Origin: a virus
DNA length: 47,949 nt
IMG/VR virus record: IMGVR_UViG_3300042525_000031
Span: 1 to 47,949 of that record
Reading direction: 5' to 3' (one strand)
Shown piece after piece: positions 8,280-16,786 of this stretch (the stretch's first letter is position 1; every line of letters begins with the position of its first letter). The notes under the pieces are model-generated. The model ran no database searches. It was not told the origin of the DNA and saw nothing but the letters and a program-made list of their open reading frames with translations. The position numbers and the translations under genes are program-made.

Positions 8280-9347
8280 TCAAGCGGTGCGTTCCCACAT
8301 ATACACAACAATATATGGTTGAAGGTTTGCGTCTGTACCAGAAGAACCTGTTGTGCTATTTGCCACGGTAATGCCTGTGGTTGCGGTACTAGTTGTATCA
8401 GTTATGTTTGCAGGAACAAAACAGTTTGTTGAACTGCCTGATTGCGGTAAGGCGCTACTTGGTCTGAGATAAGTGTGGTTGTGTCCGGGGTCTGTGACTG
8501 ATGCAGTGTGGGTGTGGCTAACAACAATTGCATCTTTGCTGCCGCCTGTTGCGCCTGCGGTGTATGTTCCGCCTCCGCCTGTACCCGCGCCAATCATCAC
8601 TCGGCCAGCACCAAACGCAGTCCATGTACCAAAACCAAGCAATGTAGCTGGGTTGGTTGACACTGTTGCAGTGTAAAGAGAACCAACAGGGTATAAAGCA
8701 GCCGCAATTGCCGCCTTAACAAATGCTGTTGTAGCGATTGACGTATCGTTATCCGAAGTGGATTGCGTCGGCGCTGTGGGGTTGCCAGTAAACGCAGGGG
8801 AAGCAATTGCCGCCACGTCCGTGCCAATCACCAAGCCAAGGTTTGTTCTTGCGGCAGACGCTGTGGTTGCTCCTGTACCGCCATTGGCAACTGGAAGCGT
8901 TCCAGTGATTCCGTTGCTCTTGGTATCGTAAAAGTTTGTACCATCCGACCAGACCATGACCTTGTCGCCGTCTGCAATAGCCACCCCAGTGCCTGCGGCT
9001 GTTGTGTTGCCGATGACCGTAGAGTTGTAGATGGTGATGGTGTAGCCAGAGTTGTTCCAGATGATGTACTGTTTAGACACTGGCGGGGCGTAGATGGCTG
9101 ATGCTGCACCTGCGGTGTTGAACTTCAGCATAGCGTACACCGATTGGTTCAGCGATGCGCTGGAGGATGGCCCGTTTACATAGGTCAGTGCTTGAGCGGC
9201 AGAGGACACCGTGACAGCTTGATACCCCGCGATGGCTGTGTCCAGAACGTATGCCAGATTGCTGTCGGTGGTTGCGCCCCACGCACCGGCTTGGTCGCCA
9301 GAACCAATCAACTCGATACGCAGGCTTGAGGAATAGGTACTGCTCAT
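8280..9347 (-). CDS. Tail fibre with tail-collar-like tip
   Basis: 355 aa. The N-terminus (MSSTYSSSLRIELIGSGDQA) is the conserved attachment motif of a large family of phage fibres. Residues 150-215 include GTGATTASAARTNLGL and SDNDTSIATTAFVKAAI, linker repeats typical of fibre shafts. The C-terminal third has a tail-collar-like tip: YPVGSLY, GAGRVMIGAG, SHTHTASVTDPGHNHTY with paired His-x-His sites, and a closing QPYIVVYMW. The His pairs may hold metal, as in T4 gp12-type tips. It opens the fibre-rich part of the late operon as seen from the lysis side. Confidence 0.82.
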   Translation of the reverse strand: MSSTYSSSLRIELIGSGDQAGAWGATTDSNLAYVLDTAIAGYQAVTVSSAAQALTYVNGPSSSASLNQSVYAMLKFNTAGAASAIYAPPVSKQYIIWNNSGYTITIYNSTVIGNTTAAGTGVAIADGDKVMVWSDGTNFYDTKSNGITGTLPVANGGTGATTASAARTNLGLVIGTDVAAIASPAFTGNPTAPTQSTSDNDTSIATTAFVKAAIAAALYPVGSLYTATVSTNPATLLGFGTWTAFGAGRVMIGAGTGGGGTYTAGATGGSKDAIVVSHTHTASVTDPGHNHTYLRPSSALPQSGSSTNCFVPANITDTTSTATTGITVANSTTGSSGTDANLQPYIVVYMWERTA

Positions 9348-9529
9348 GGTGTTTCTCCTTGTGGGGGATTATCTGCTGGCTCTGGTGTGTTTCCCTCTGC
9401 AAGCCACTTTAAATATTCTGGTGCTGTCACAAGACATGATTCTTGTTTGCCATCAGGCCATTCACGCCATACAACTTGAGTTTGCTGTAAGGGCATCATT
9501 GGCATCAATTTCCAAACTGGTTCGTTCAT
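9344..9529 (-). CDS. Small protein between fibre genes
   Basis: 61 aa, overlapping both fibre genes by 4 bp. It has the core VVWREWPDGKQESCLVTAPE and an acidic Pro-rich end. The family was not recognised. Position between two fibres suggests a fibre chaperone or adaptor. The tight ATGA coupling on both sides supports a real gene. Confidence 0.6.
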   Translation of the reverse strand: MNEPVWKLMPMMPLQQTQVVWREWPDGKQESCLVTAPEYLKWLAEGNTPEPADNPPQGETP

Positions 9530-10632
9530 AGTTCACTCCCCGATGTATAAATGTATGCGCCTGTCGTTCCATTAAAATATAAAGCGGTTGCAGCGCCAGC
9601 AGTTGTAAACGCCCCTGTTGCTGTATAAATAAGTGTCAACGCCATGTTTGAAGACGAGTTGATTACTATAGAACTGCCTGTGCTTCCTCCAGCAGTAGTA
9701 GTTAACGAACCAAATCCAGAAGTCGCCGATGTCACTATTCCTGTTGGTGTCACTCTAGGAGTAACAGGTTGCGGTATTGTGAATATAGCAATTGCGGTGG
9801 TATATGCTTGACCAACAGCAATATATTGCTGTGCAGCCCCATCCACCCTCCACGCCATGCAATACCTCTGACAAAGCGCCAACTCAGTCCCATAAGGTCT
9901 GTAATCAAATGACGTTGCTGTTGAGCCTTTTTCAAGCTGTACGCCTGTGATGTAGAAAGTAGCAGAGTTTGTTTCAATTAACTTAACTGCTCCTGTGGCA
10001 CTCCATAAATTAGAAGCCGCCCATGCGCCAGCAGTTCCACTATAGGTTGAGCCAACACCAAGGCCAAAAGTAATATACAAACCAACACCGTTTGTTGTTA
10101 GCCAAGTGCCTGTTGTGTCACCAGCAACAGTTACTGATTTTTGTTCCCATGTATTTGCGGCAGAAATTGCGTAGGTAAACGGGTATGAACGGTTATTGGC
10201 ACTGTTTTTTAATGTCGCGCCATATGTCCCAGTAACTGAACTTCTTACCCAAAAAGATAAAGTTACAGTAGATGCCGTTGCAGAGCCAAAACCAAAATCA
10301 GATACGTTGTATCCTTCAATTGCTTGCCTAATACCAAAATAATCACCTGCGCCAACTGTTACGTTTGCAGATGCGCCAACAGTACAGCCAAGGTAGTTTG
10401 TAAACCCTGCTGGCGGAGTAACTGAACCAGCGTTTTGTTGAACGGTATATTTTCCATCAACAGATGCCGCCGAATACCAGCGGTCTAACGTGTATGGGTT
10501 GCCTGTAACCGTCACACTCGCCCCCGCATTCCTTTGGTCAATCACCATCCCGCCATTGATGATGCGGTTCTTGAAGCCTGTGTACTGAGCGTTTGTACCC
10601 AGCATCCCCTGATCGACTTGTGTCAGTGCCAT
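9526..10632 (-). CDS. Tail fibre / carbohydrate-binding receptor protein
   Basis: 368 aa. The N-terminus GFKNRIINGGMVIDQRNAGA and the block YTLDRWYS are hallmarks of a widespread fibre family with a CBM-like beta-sandwich. The next part is jelly-roll-like (VTLSFWVRSS, TWEQKSVTVAGDTTGTW), with a conserved end VQLEKGSTATSFDYRPYGTE and LALCQRYC. It probably binds cell-surface glycans. A beta-rich C-terminal extension follows. It overlaps neighbours at both ends. Confidence 0.75.
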   Translation of the reverse strand: MALTQVDQGMLGTNAQYTGFKNRIINGGMVIDQRNAGASVTVTGNPYTLDRWYSAASVDGKYTVQQNAGSVTPPAGFTNYLGCTVGASANVTVGAGDYFGIRQAIEGYNVSDFGFGSATASTVTLSFWVRSSVTGTYGATLKNSANNRSYPFTYAISAANTWEQKSVTVAGDTTGTWLTTNGVGLYITFGLGVGSTYSGTAGAWAASNLWSATGAVKLIETNSATFYITGVQLEKGSTATSFDYRPYGTELALCQRYCMAWRVDGAAQQYIAVGQAYTTAIAIFTIPQPVTPRVTPTGIVTSATSGFGSLTTTAGGSTGSSIVINSSSNMALTLIYTATGAFTTAGAATALYFNGTTGAYIYTSGSEL

Positions 10633-11141
10633 CAGTTATTCTCCTCTGCGGGTTCGGGTGTGTTGCCAAGATCTGGCCATCCTTGTGCAGTTACAACAGC
10701 AATCAAAGCAGGTACATCAGCACAGCCTTGAATGGCAGTCACAAGCCTTGTGCATTCAGCAATCACAGCCGCCCTGTATGTCGCAGTATCAGCAGGAATA
10801 TCTACACTGCGCTCAACCTTGCGAATCACCATCCAGTCAGACTGAGACAGCAATTTGTTGGCGGTGTCTTTGACTTGTGCAATCCACTGGTGTTTGAGTC
10901 CATGTTGAATGTATGGGTCACCTTCTTCTGGTGTGACGGTGAGGTCATCTAGTTGTTTGGGATTGTCTACACCCCAGTAAAACTGGTCGTTATACGTTGC
11001 TTGAGTGTCTGTCACCTCTGTGATGCCAACAGCGTTCTTTTCCTCAATAGAGGTCAGACGCAACCAGTTTGCAGGGTATGAAGTTCCATCAATGGTGAAT
11101 GGTGTGTCAAGTGGAAGTGGTGAGCCGTTGAGTAAAAACAT
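10632..11141 (-). CDS. Tail fibre assembly-like protein
   Basis: 169 aa. The N-terminal half (GTSYPANWLRLTSIEEKNAV, DDQFYWG-like stretch) resembles the DUF4376-type proteins encoded next to fibres. A helical C-terminal half follows (ATYRAAVIAECTRLVTAIQG) with an acidic end. Small proteins of this type assist folding or attachment of the adjacent fibre. The function is inferred from resemblance and location between two adhesins. Confidence 0.6.
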   Translation of the reverse strand: MFLLNGSPLPLDTPFTIDGTSYPANWLRLTSIEEKNAVGITEVTDTQATYNDQFYWGVDNPKQLDDLTVTPEEGDPYIQHGLKHQWIAQVKDTANKLLSQSDWMVIRKVERSVDIPADTATYRAAVIAECTRLVTAIQGCADVPALIAVVTAQGWPDLGNTPEPAEENN

Positions 11142-11144
11142 GAG

Positions 11145-13538
11145 TTACCTCGCAAGAGAAAGTTTGAATGGGTTTTCGGCAAAGGCGGCATAGATTAGGG
11201 TGTTTGAGGTGTTTATATCACCCCAACTTAATCGAATCTTGAATCCGTTTGAAAGAAAATCAACGCCACCAGCAATACCCGTAGCCCCGCTGTTTTCTGA
11301 ATCAGCGGTGTTTGGTGCTAATTTTTCACCTGTTACGTTGTATGTACTTCTTGCTGAATCAAACACCACCCATGTTCCGCCAGCAACTACTGATGATTTA
11401 ATAAGTAAATATCTTGGCCTGAATCCAAGGTACACAAAAGGGCCGTCAGCAGAGCCATTACCTGTGTATTTACCAAATGCAGAGTATCCAGCTACTGCGG
11501 CAAAGCAGTAGGCGACATAGGTTGAACCATTTACATTTAAGTCAGTACCCGTGTTAGCGGCAGAGCCAATACTAAATACAGAAGATGTCGGAGCAGTAGA
11601 GTTAAAATATAACGGCAGGTTTTGTTGAGCCGCTGTTGTTTGTAGTGTTAGCAAGTTTGTTGGACTGATTGAACTGTGATACACAATCCAAGAAGTGCTT
11701 GCAGTCGGTCTGCTCTTAATAATCATCATAGATGGTGCAACACCAAGTCCATGCCCAATCGTTGCCGCCACGCCAGTGCCTGTGTAAGTCACCACGCTAA
11801 AGCCAGCAGTGGGGTTTGCTCTTACTTGTGATGAGATTGACCCGCTGGTGTTGGTTACAGTTGAGCCGCCAGCGTTCCATTGCCAGCCGATGTAGGTAAC
11901 ACCATTTGCGCCTGTGCTGGTATCAGAATTTACGGTGAATCCGTCGCTGTTAAACGCAGTCAAACTTGTTGCAGCAGTTCCTTCTGCACCAGTGGTATTT
12001 GATTGCAAATACTTTGTAACGCCTCGCAAACTATCAAACAGTGTGTGACCAACAGCGGTGCTTCTTGGTTTTGTCCACACAAAATCAGGCTGGAATGAAA
12101 CACCATTGACTGCGTTGCTTACAGATAAAGCTGACCCTGTACCTGTGTAAGTCGTAGCCGCCATGTAATTAGCACCATTGCTAATCGTAGGCGTAGGCAG
12201 ATTCTGCGTGTTCAGTGCAACAAAGCCTGTGGGTGGTGTGTAGGCGAATGGGCGTTGACCGAAGTTAAATGCACCTGCGTTGTTGTCATAAAAACTACCG
12301 CCAAAAGCATAAGTATTTGCTGGTATTGAACTTATTGTCGCAACTAAATTTCCTGCGTTGTAAAACTTCAATGTTGAACCATCAAAAGTCATAGCAACTG
12401 TTGTACCAGCAGACCAAGTAACGCCAGTAGCACTAATAACAGAACCGTTGTTATAAACATTTCCGTTACTTGAATAACCCCAAGATGTAGCAGAGCCTTC
12501 ACCAACTGGCTGTGGGAGTGTTACACCCATCGGAACTATTCCGATGAATGAGTTTCCGTTTCCAATTCCAGTTGTAGAAGTTAATTCAACATACCAAGAA
12601 CCTGTTGTCAAAGCAAAAGTGCTTCTTACTGTTTTCCAAGATGCACCAGAAGAAGTGACTTGCAAGTTACCATTTGTAATGGATGCACCGAGTGCGTTAT
12701 CAAGAGGATTAACAACACAGTAATTCCCCCGCCCATTACCACCATCAGCATAAGGCGTAGGCACATCCAGCATGGAGTCGTATGTCACACCAGCAGTGAT
12801 GCTAATACCCGCTGATGGAGTCCAGTTGTTGCCGTTGCCTGAGTAGTCCTTGCCAATGGTTGTGGCAGTCACACCTGAGTTGTCGCTGAAGTTCAAATAG
12901 AAGCCATTTGTTCCGTATGTGCCGCCATACTTCTTAGGTTGCCATACACCTGTTAGGGCGTTAGTTTCTCCGAAACTAGAAGGCGTTAACGCCTGTCCGT
13001 CAATGAAGTTGATTTCGGTTAGGTAGCCGTCGAAGTAATAGTTGTTGGTGTTATCCGCTCTTCCGATATTTGTTGAAACAGCGGTATTGAAGTTGCAACT
13101 AGAATAGTTTTGAGTTGGATATGTTGTTGATCCAGCATTTGCCGTTGCTCTAACGCCATTTACATAAACACGAACCCGATCCGTTGAAGTTGCATTGGTT
13201 GTATCCAGAACAACAACGATGTGATACCAAGCAGACGGATCACGAAATAAAGCGGCAGACCACCATGTATATGCCGCACCAGCGCCAATATAAAAAGATA
13301 ATTGATCCGAGCTAAACCAAATTTTGTCGGAATTGTTTGAAACACCAAACAAAGCGTTGTTACCACCTAGACTGCCTCGTTTTACCCAAGCACTCCAAGT
13401 CCATGTAGTAAGACTTCCAGCGCCTGATGGTGTCCGACTAAGTGATGCACTCGCGCTCGACCGCAGCCGCACAGAACGGCTGATTTGATAGCCCTGTTGA
13501 CCAGAAGCCCCAATGATTGCGTTGTTGAATAAGCTCAT
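11145..13538 (-). CDS. Large lectin-like tail fibre (LamG/concanavalin-like domains)
   Basis: 797 aa, the largest fibre in the window. Residues about 40-185 form a LamG/concanavalin A-like jelly roll (WTWSAWVKRG, WYHIVVVLDT, VRVYVNGV, YLTEINFIDGQALT). Residues 270-430 look like a second, SPRY-like sandwich (WYVELTSTTGIGNGNSFIGI, MTFDGSTLKFYNAG). The remainder has repeats of the type TYTGTG-hydrophobic-HGLGVAPSMMIIKSR and ends in a beta domain. Such proteins recognise surface polysaccharides. The N-terminus GASGQQGYQISRSVRLRSSA is the attachment part. Confidence 0.78.
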   Translation of the reverse strand: MSLFNNAIIGASGQQGYQISRSVRLRSSASASLSRTPSGAGSLTTWTWSAWVKRGSLGGNNALFGVSNNSDKIWFSSDQLSFYIGAGAAYTWWSAALFRDPSAWYHIVVVLDTTNATSTDRVRVYVNGVRATANAGSTTYPTQNYSSCNFNTAVSTNIGRADNTNNYYFDGYLTEINFIDGQALTPSSFGETNALTGVWQPKKYGGTYGTNGFYLNFSDNSGVTATTIGKDYSGNGNNWTPSAGISITAGVTYDSMLDVPTPYADGGNGRGNYCVVNPLDNALGASITNGNLQVTSSGASWKTVRSTFALTTGSWYVELTSTTGIGNGNSFIGIVPMGVTLPQPVGEGSATSWGYSSNGNVYNNGSVISATGVTWSAGTTVAMTFDGSTLKFYNAGNLVATISSIPANTYAFGGSFYDNNAGAFNFGQRPFAYTPPTGFVALNTQNLPTPTISNGANYMAATTYTGTGSALSVSNAVNGVSFQPDFVWTKPRSTAVGHTLFDSLRGVTKYLQSNTTGAEGTAATSLTAFNSDGFTVNSDTSTGANGVTYIGWQWNAGGSTVTNTSGSISSQVRANPTAGFSVVTYTGTGVAATIGHGLGVAPSMMIIKSRPTASTSWIVYHSSISPTNLLTLQTTAAQQNLPLYFNSTAPTSSVFSIGSAANTGTDLNVNGSTYVAYCFAAVAGYSAFGKYTGNGSADGPFVYLGFRPRYLLIKSSVVAGGTWVVFDSARSTYNVTGEKLAPNTADSENSGATGIAGGVDFLSNGFKIRLSWGDINTSNTLIYAAFAENPFKLSLAR

Positions 13539-13939
13539 GCGTAGGCGGCTGTAAACACAGCTTGGACACTGGTTGATGTGCGGACAATGTAATCAATCCG
13601 ATCTGCCGCACTGGCGGCTGTGGAAAGAGTTGGGGCGACTCCGTTAGGAAAGTCCCAGTTTGAACTGTACGCCAGCGTTCTCGAGCCTGTGCCGTCTTGG
13701 TTGACAAAGATAGAGCCTGACTGTCCCACTACCAGTCCAGTGGGGTTGCCCAGCGTTCTGTTGCCGCCCAAGGTCACTGTGAAGTTGTTGGAGGTAGACA
13801 TGTCCACGGCAATTGTGGCTGCATCAGTCAGTGTGGTCACCGTAGCGGCAAGTGGGCCGTCTAGTGTGTCTGTGTTGGTAACCTCGCCCAGCGATGTGAC
13901 AGAGGTGGAGGTATAGATGGATTTAACGATTCTAGCCAT
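13535..13939 (-). CDS. Beta-rich virion / fibre-associated protein
   Basis: 134 aa, rich in Thr, Ser and Val, with the pattern FTVTLGGNRTLGNPTGLVVG and GSIFVNQDGTGSRTLAYSSN, which recurs in beta-structured phage fibre segments. It overlaps the large fibre and the next gene. It is probably a structural part of the fibre array. No catalytic residues are seen. Confidence 0.65.
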   Translation of the reverse strand: MARIVKSIYTSTSVTSLGEVTNTDTLDGPLAATVTTLTDAATIAVDMSTSNNFTVTLGGNRTLGNPTGLVVGQSGSIFVNQDGTGSRTLAYSSNWDFPNGVAPTLSTAASAADRIDYIVRTSTSVQAVFTAAYA

Positions 13940-14325
13940 TATGATGACACCAATGAAATGTTGCTGGAAGCACCTGTGTACGTGTAGAACGGCAGGTACT
14001 GGTTATTTGGCAAGGTTATCGGTGAAGACACACCTGCGTAGGTATAGAAGGGAAATCTGTAGTTCAGGGGGTTTACGATAGGCTGGATGCCCAGATACCG
14101 CGCAGAGATGTTGCTTGTGCCTGTCGGCGGTGCAGTCGAGAACGTCAGGGTTGTCCCTGAAATGGTGTAAGTCGATGGATCTTGGACAACACCTGTAATG
14201 ATGACCAGCAATGAAGTGGTGGATGCTGGCGCAACCGTCATTGTGAAAGCTGTGGTCGAGCCATTCCCGCTGAACGTATCTGTCAGGAAGGATGATGTGA
14301 TTGGGGTGTTACCGATGTAGCTCAT
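13939..14325 (-). CDS. Short fibre protein sharing a head module with the S74 fibre
   Basis: 128 aa. It starts MSYIGNTPITSSFLTDTFSG. Residues 18-80 (FSGNGSTTAFTMTVAP, VVQDPSTYTISGTTLTFSTA, GTSNISARYLG) match position by position the N-terminal module of the fibre at 15103-16071. The C-terminus has two tandem repeats, FPFYTYAGVSSPITLP and LPFYTYTGASSNISLV. It is likely a fibre adaptor or short fibre. Confidence 0.7.
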   Translation of the reverse strand: MSYIGNTPITSSFLTDTFSGNGSTTAFTMTVAPASTTSLLVIITGVVQDPSTYTISGTTLTFSTAPPTGTSNISARYLGIQPIVNPLNYRFPFYTYAGVSSPITLPNNQYLPFYTYTGASSNISLVSS

Positions 14326-14582
14326 GGCTTAGGATACTCCTGCTTCACTGCATCAATCGCAGCTTTCCATGCGTCATAACCACCGTGGTACAACAAATCA
14401 AACTGGTCAGCAAATGATGGGTATTTAGCCGCGCGTTTGACTTTATATGCGTTTGGGTCAACCCAAGCATTGACTGCATCCATGTCAATAGCAACTTTGT
14501 TGCCTTGAGCATCAAAAGCACCTGTGCCATCATCAACTGTGACAACACTTGGATAGAGTGCATAAATTGCATTGTGATTCAT
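14322..14582 (-). CDS. Small fibre-associated protein (XkdW-like)
   Basis: 86 aa. It contains YPSVVTVDDGTGAFDAQGNK, DPNAYKVKRAAKYPS and YHGGYDAWKAAIDAVKQEYP, a block that recurs in small proteins encoded beside phage fibres and resembles XkdW-type sequences. It probably acts in fibre assembly. ATGA overlaps join it to both neighbours. Confidence 0.65.
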   Translation of the reverse strand: MNHNAIYALYPSVVTVDDGTGAFDAQGNKVAIDMDAVNAWVDPNAYKVKRAAKYPSFADQFDLLYHGGYDAWKAAIDAVKQEYPKP

Positions 14583-15103
14583 GCTGCAATCTCCATGACT
14601 GTAATTGATGATACTGATCTACCATCGTAATCAAGCGCATCATTATCTCTACCAGACCGATTAAGGTATATAGCAGTACCATTAGAGCTTAAAACTTGTA
14701 CGGTGTATGTGGTTGATGAAGTGGTCGCAGGGCTGTCTAAAAATGTTCCACCATAATAAAACTGTTGTTGAGTTGCAGTATTTATAACGCTTGTAGCGCC
14801 TCTCCTGTTTCCAGCAGTATCAGCTTTAAATAGTTGAGTCGCACCTCTAAATATTGCCAAATAGCCATGAACTACATCGCCTGCTGTGCCGCCATTTGTT
14901 CCAAAAGTTATCAACACTTTGCTTGACGCAGATGTTGGTGTAATTGAAACAGTCATAAAGGTTACATAAGAAGTTGAAGTTGTTGAAAACGAATCTGTTT
15001 TGGTGGTCTGCACAACTTGCAACACAGCACCAGCGTAACCAATCTTTGGTCGCGTAACCGAACTGCTTGCTAACGCATCTGATCCTATTGTGCTGATTGG
15101 CAT
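14579..15103 (-). CDS. Tail fibre / receptor-binding protein
   Basis: 174 aa, beta-rich. The N-terminus MPISTIGSDALASSSVTRPK is an attachment-type motif. The body (VLITFGTNGGTAGDVVHGYL, TTYTVQVLSSNGTAIYLNRS) has the strand spacing of a small jelly-roll tip found at the ends of phage fibres. It lies between the S74 fibre and a small chaperone-like gene. Confidence 0.65.
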   Translation of the reverse strand: MPISTIGSDALASSSVTRPKIGYAGAVLQVVQTTKTDSFSTTSTSYVTFMTVSITPTSASSKVLITFGTNGGTAGDVVHGYLAIFRGATQLFKADTAGNRRGATSVINTATQQQFYYGGTFLDSPATTSSTTYTVQVLSSNGTAIYLNRSGRDNDALDYDGRSVSSITVMEIAA

Positions 15104-16071
15104 TATTTGTTCTCCAACGCTGTGATTCGTGCTGTCAGGGCTGTGATGAGGGCTTGTTGTTCTTGGATGGCGGCTGTCAATGTGGCAACCAAGAAGCTGG
15201 TGTCGATGCCTTGGTACTGTGGGTTGCCTTCAGCGTCTACTGCATCTTTAACCCCGGTTACGCAATCAGGCACTACTTCTTGTAGTTCATGGGCAATAAA
15301 GCCTTGACCACTAGAACCATCAACTTTCCAGTTATAAATTACTGGTTTAAGCTGTGTAACTACACCTAATGCGTTTTGCATTGGTACTACATTTTCTTTT
15401 AAGCGATAATCTGAAGAAGTTGCATAAGTTGTTCCACTCCCACTTGTGGATATTTGACCTACTGTTCCATTTCCATTAATAAAATTAATTTGTGCAACTG
15501 AACCAGTAGCAGAGCCAGCACTAAAAAAATGTGGATTTACGGAAGTTACACTTGGCGATAATGACGCACCAGCAACTGAAGAACTAGGTAATGCGGTACA
15601 GCCTACCAACACATAGCCGCTGGAGTTGATACGCATAGACTCCACGCCACCCTCAGCAAAGGCAATGGTGTCAGCGGCAGGAAAAAAGATGCCTGTGTTT
15701 GTGTCGCCATCGTTTGTGATAGATGGAGCGGCGGCAGTGCCGTCTGCAAAATTAACCGTAAGTCCGCCCTGAAGCTGAGTCGTACCCACCGTACTCTGAC
15801 CCGGTGCAATCACCTGCGTGATCGGGCTTGTGTAATACACATAGATGTTGTTCGTTCCGCTGGACGGGGCAGAGGTGAACGTGATGGTGTTGCCACTGAT
15901 CGTGAATGCATCCGATGGGTTCTGCGCTACGTTGTTGACAACAGCCTGCACCTGAGCAACAGACGCAACAGGTCTGGACAACGTAAACGCTGTCGTCGAT
16001 GCGTTACCACTGAAGAAATCTACAGCGGGTGTAAACGCCTGCGTGGTGTTGGTGTTGCCTATGAATGCCAT
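15103..16071 (-). CDS. Tail fibre with self-cleaving S74 chaperone domain
   Basis: 322 aa from ATG 16071. The longer frame adds an implausible 27-residue leader. Residues 1-85 form a head module shared with the protein at 13939-14325. The shaft is beta-rich. From S220 the intramolecular chaperone begins: S-D-YRLKEN, then QLKPVIYNWK, GFIAHELQEVVPD and a C-terminal coiled coil (TAAIQEQQALITALTARITA). In this family (peptidase S74) Ser-Asp is the autocleavage site after trimer folding. The catalytic pair is intact. Confidence 0.88.
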   Translation of the reverse strand: MAFIGNTNTTQAFTPAVDFFSGNASTTAFTLSRPVASVAQVQAVVNNVAQNPSDAFTISGNTITFTSAPSSGTNNIYVYYTSPITQVIAPGQSTVGTTQLQGGLTVNFADGTAAAPSITNDGDTNTGIFFPAADTIAFAEGGVESMRINSSGYVLVGCTALPSSSVAGASLSPSVTSVNPHFFSAGSATGSVAQINFINGNGTVGQISTSGSGTTYATSSDYRLKENVVPMQNALGVVTQLKPVIYNWKVDGSSGQGFIAHELQEVVPDCVTGVKDAVDAEGNPQYQGIDTSFLVATLTAAIQEQQALITALTARITALENK

Positions 16072-16072
16072 G

Positions 16073-16399
16073 TTATGCCGCCAGTAATACTGAAACAAAC
16101 ACGTCAGCCGATGTCGCTGCGCTGGACACAACCTTGAGTGCGTCGGATGCAATCAGCACCACACGGTTGCCTTGAATCACTTCCAACGAACCACCCACAG
16201 GTACAGTGGCTGTCTTGACCAAGTAGTAATCCACAGCAGACCGGGTAACGTAAACATCACAAGTGATCGGAGAGGTTGTTGTGTTCGCCACCACCAAACT
16301 GGCAATTGCCGCAGTTGTGGATGCCGCCACCGTGGTCAACGTGGACGCAGATGTGCCAACATTCTTGGCGACGTAGGAGGTATTTGTGTATGTTGCCAT
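16073..16399 (-). CDS. Small beta-rich virion protein
   Basis: 108 aa. Ala/Thr/Val-rich strands dominate (AAIASLVVANTTTSPITCDV, DYYLVKTATVPVGGSLEVIQ, DALKVVSSAATSADVFVSVL). This pattern is common in small structural proteins of phage tails. It lies between the S74 fibre and another small beta protein, one base apart on each side. No specific family is named with confidence. Confidence 0.6.
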   Translation of the reverse strand: MATYTNTSYVAKNVGTSASTLTTVAASTTAAIASLVVANTTTSPITCDVYVTRSAVDYYLVKTATVPVGGSLEVIQGNRVVLIASDALKVVSSAATSADVFVSVLLAA

Positions 16400-16400
16400 G

Positions 16401-16778
16401 TCAGCCCATCATAAAAGAGAGAAAGTACGCTTGGTCAAGGATGTTTTGCGTAGGTGTGTCGTTGGTTACCGAATACTCAGCGGGGTAAGACACAAAAACA
16501 TCTTTTGTGCCAGCACTAAAATTAAGTGCCGATGGCTGTGTACCAGAGCTATTAGATAAAACAGTTGTTCTGGCAAGCGTTGTACCAGACGATGTGTATG
16601 TACCGATCCCAACTTCCCACTCGTTTCCGGTTTGTCCTGCAATGGTGTAATAGGTGGTGTTTGCGTCGCCAATGACGGCAAAGGACTGATACCCAGTTGA
16701 TGCCCCGAGCAGAGTCACTGTCCCCGTACCCGCCGTGGTGGTGGTCTCTTTAACTCGGTCTGCAAGTACAAAAGCCAT
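16401..16778 (-). CDS. Small virion protein
   Basis: 125 aa. Motifs: VLADRVKETTTTAGTGTVTL, then a strand-rich core with YYTIAGQTGNEWEVGIGTYT and SGTTLARTTVLSNS, ending DVFVSYPAEYSV. This architecture recurs in phage fibre or tail accessory proteins. The function is structural by context. Confidence 0.65.
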   Translation of the reverse strand: MAFVLADRVKETTTTAGTGTVTLLGASTGYQSFAVIGDANTTYYTIAGQTGNEWEVGIGTYTSSGTTLARTTVLSNSSGTQPSALNFSAGTKDVFVSYPAEYSVTNDTPTQNILDQAYFLSFMMG

Positions 16779-16786
16779 GTGCGTCC

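Noticed and set aside
8702-8730. Late-arm match TTAACAAATGCTGTT as an early-arm palindrome
   Set aside because: Only one half-site plus the central bases match and it lies inside a fibre gene.
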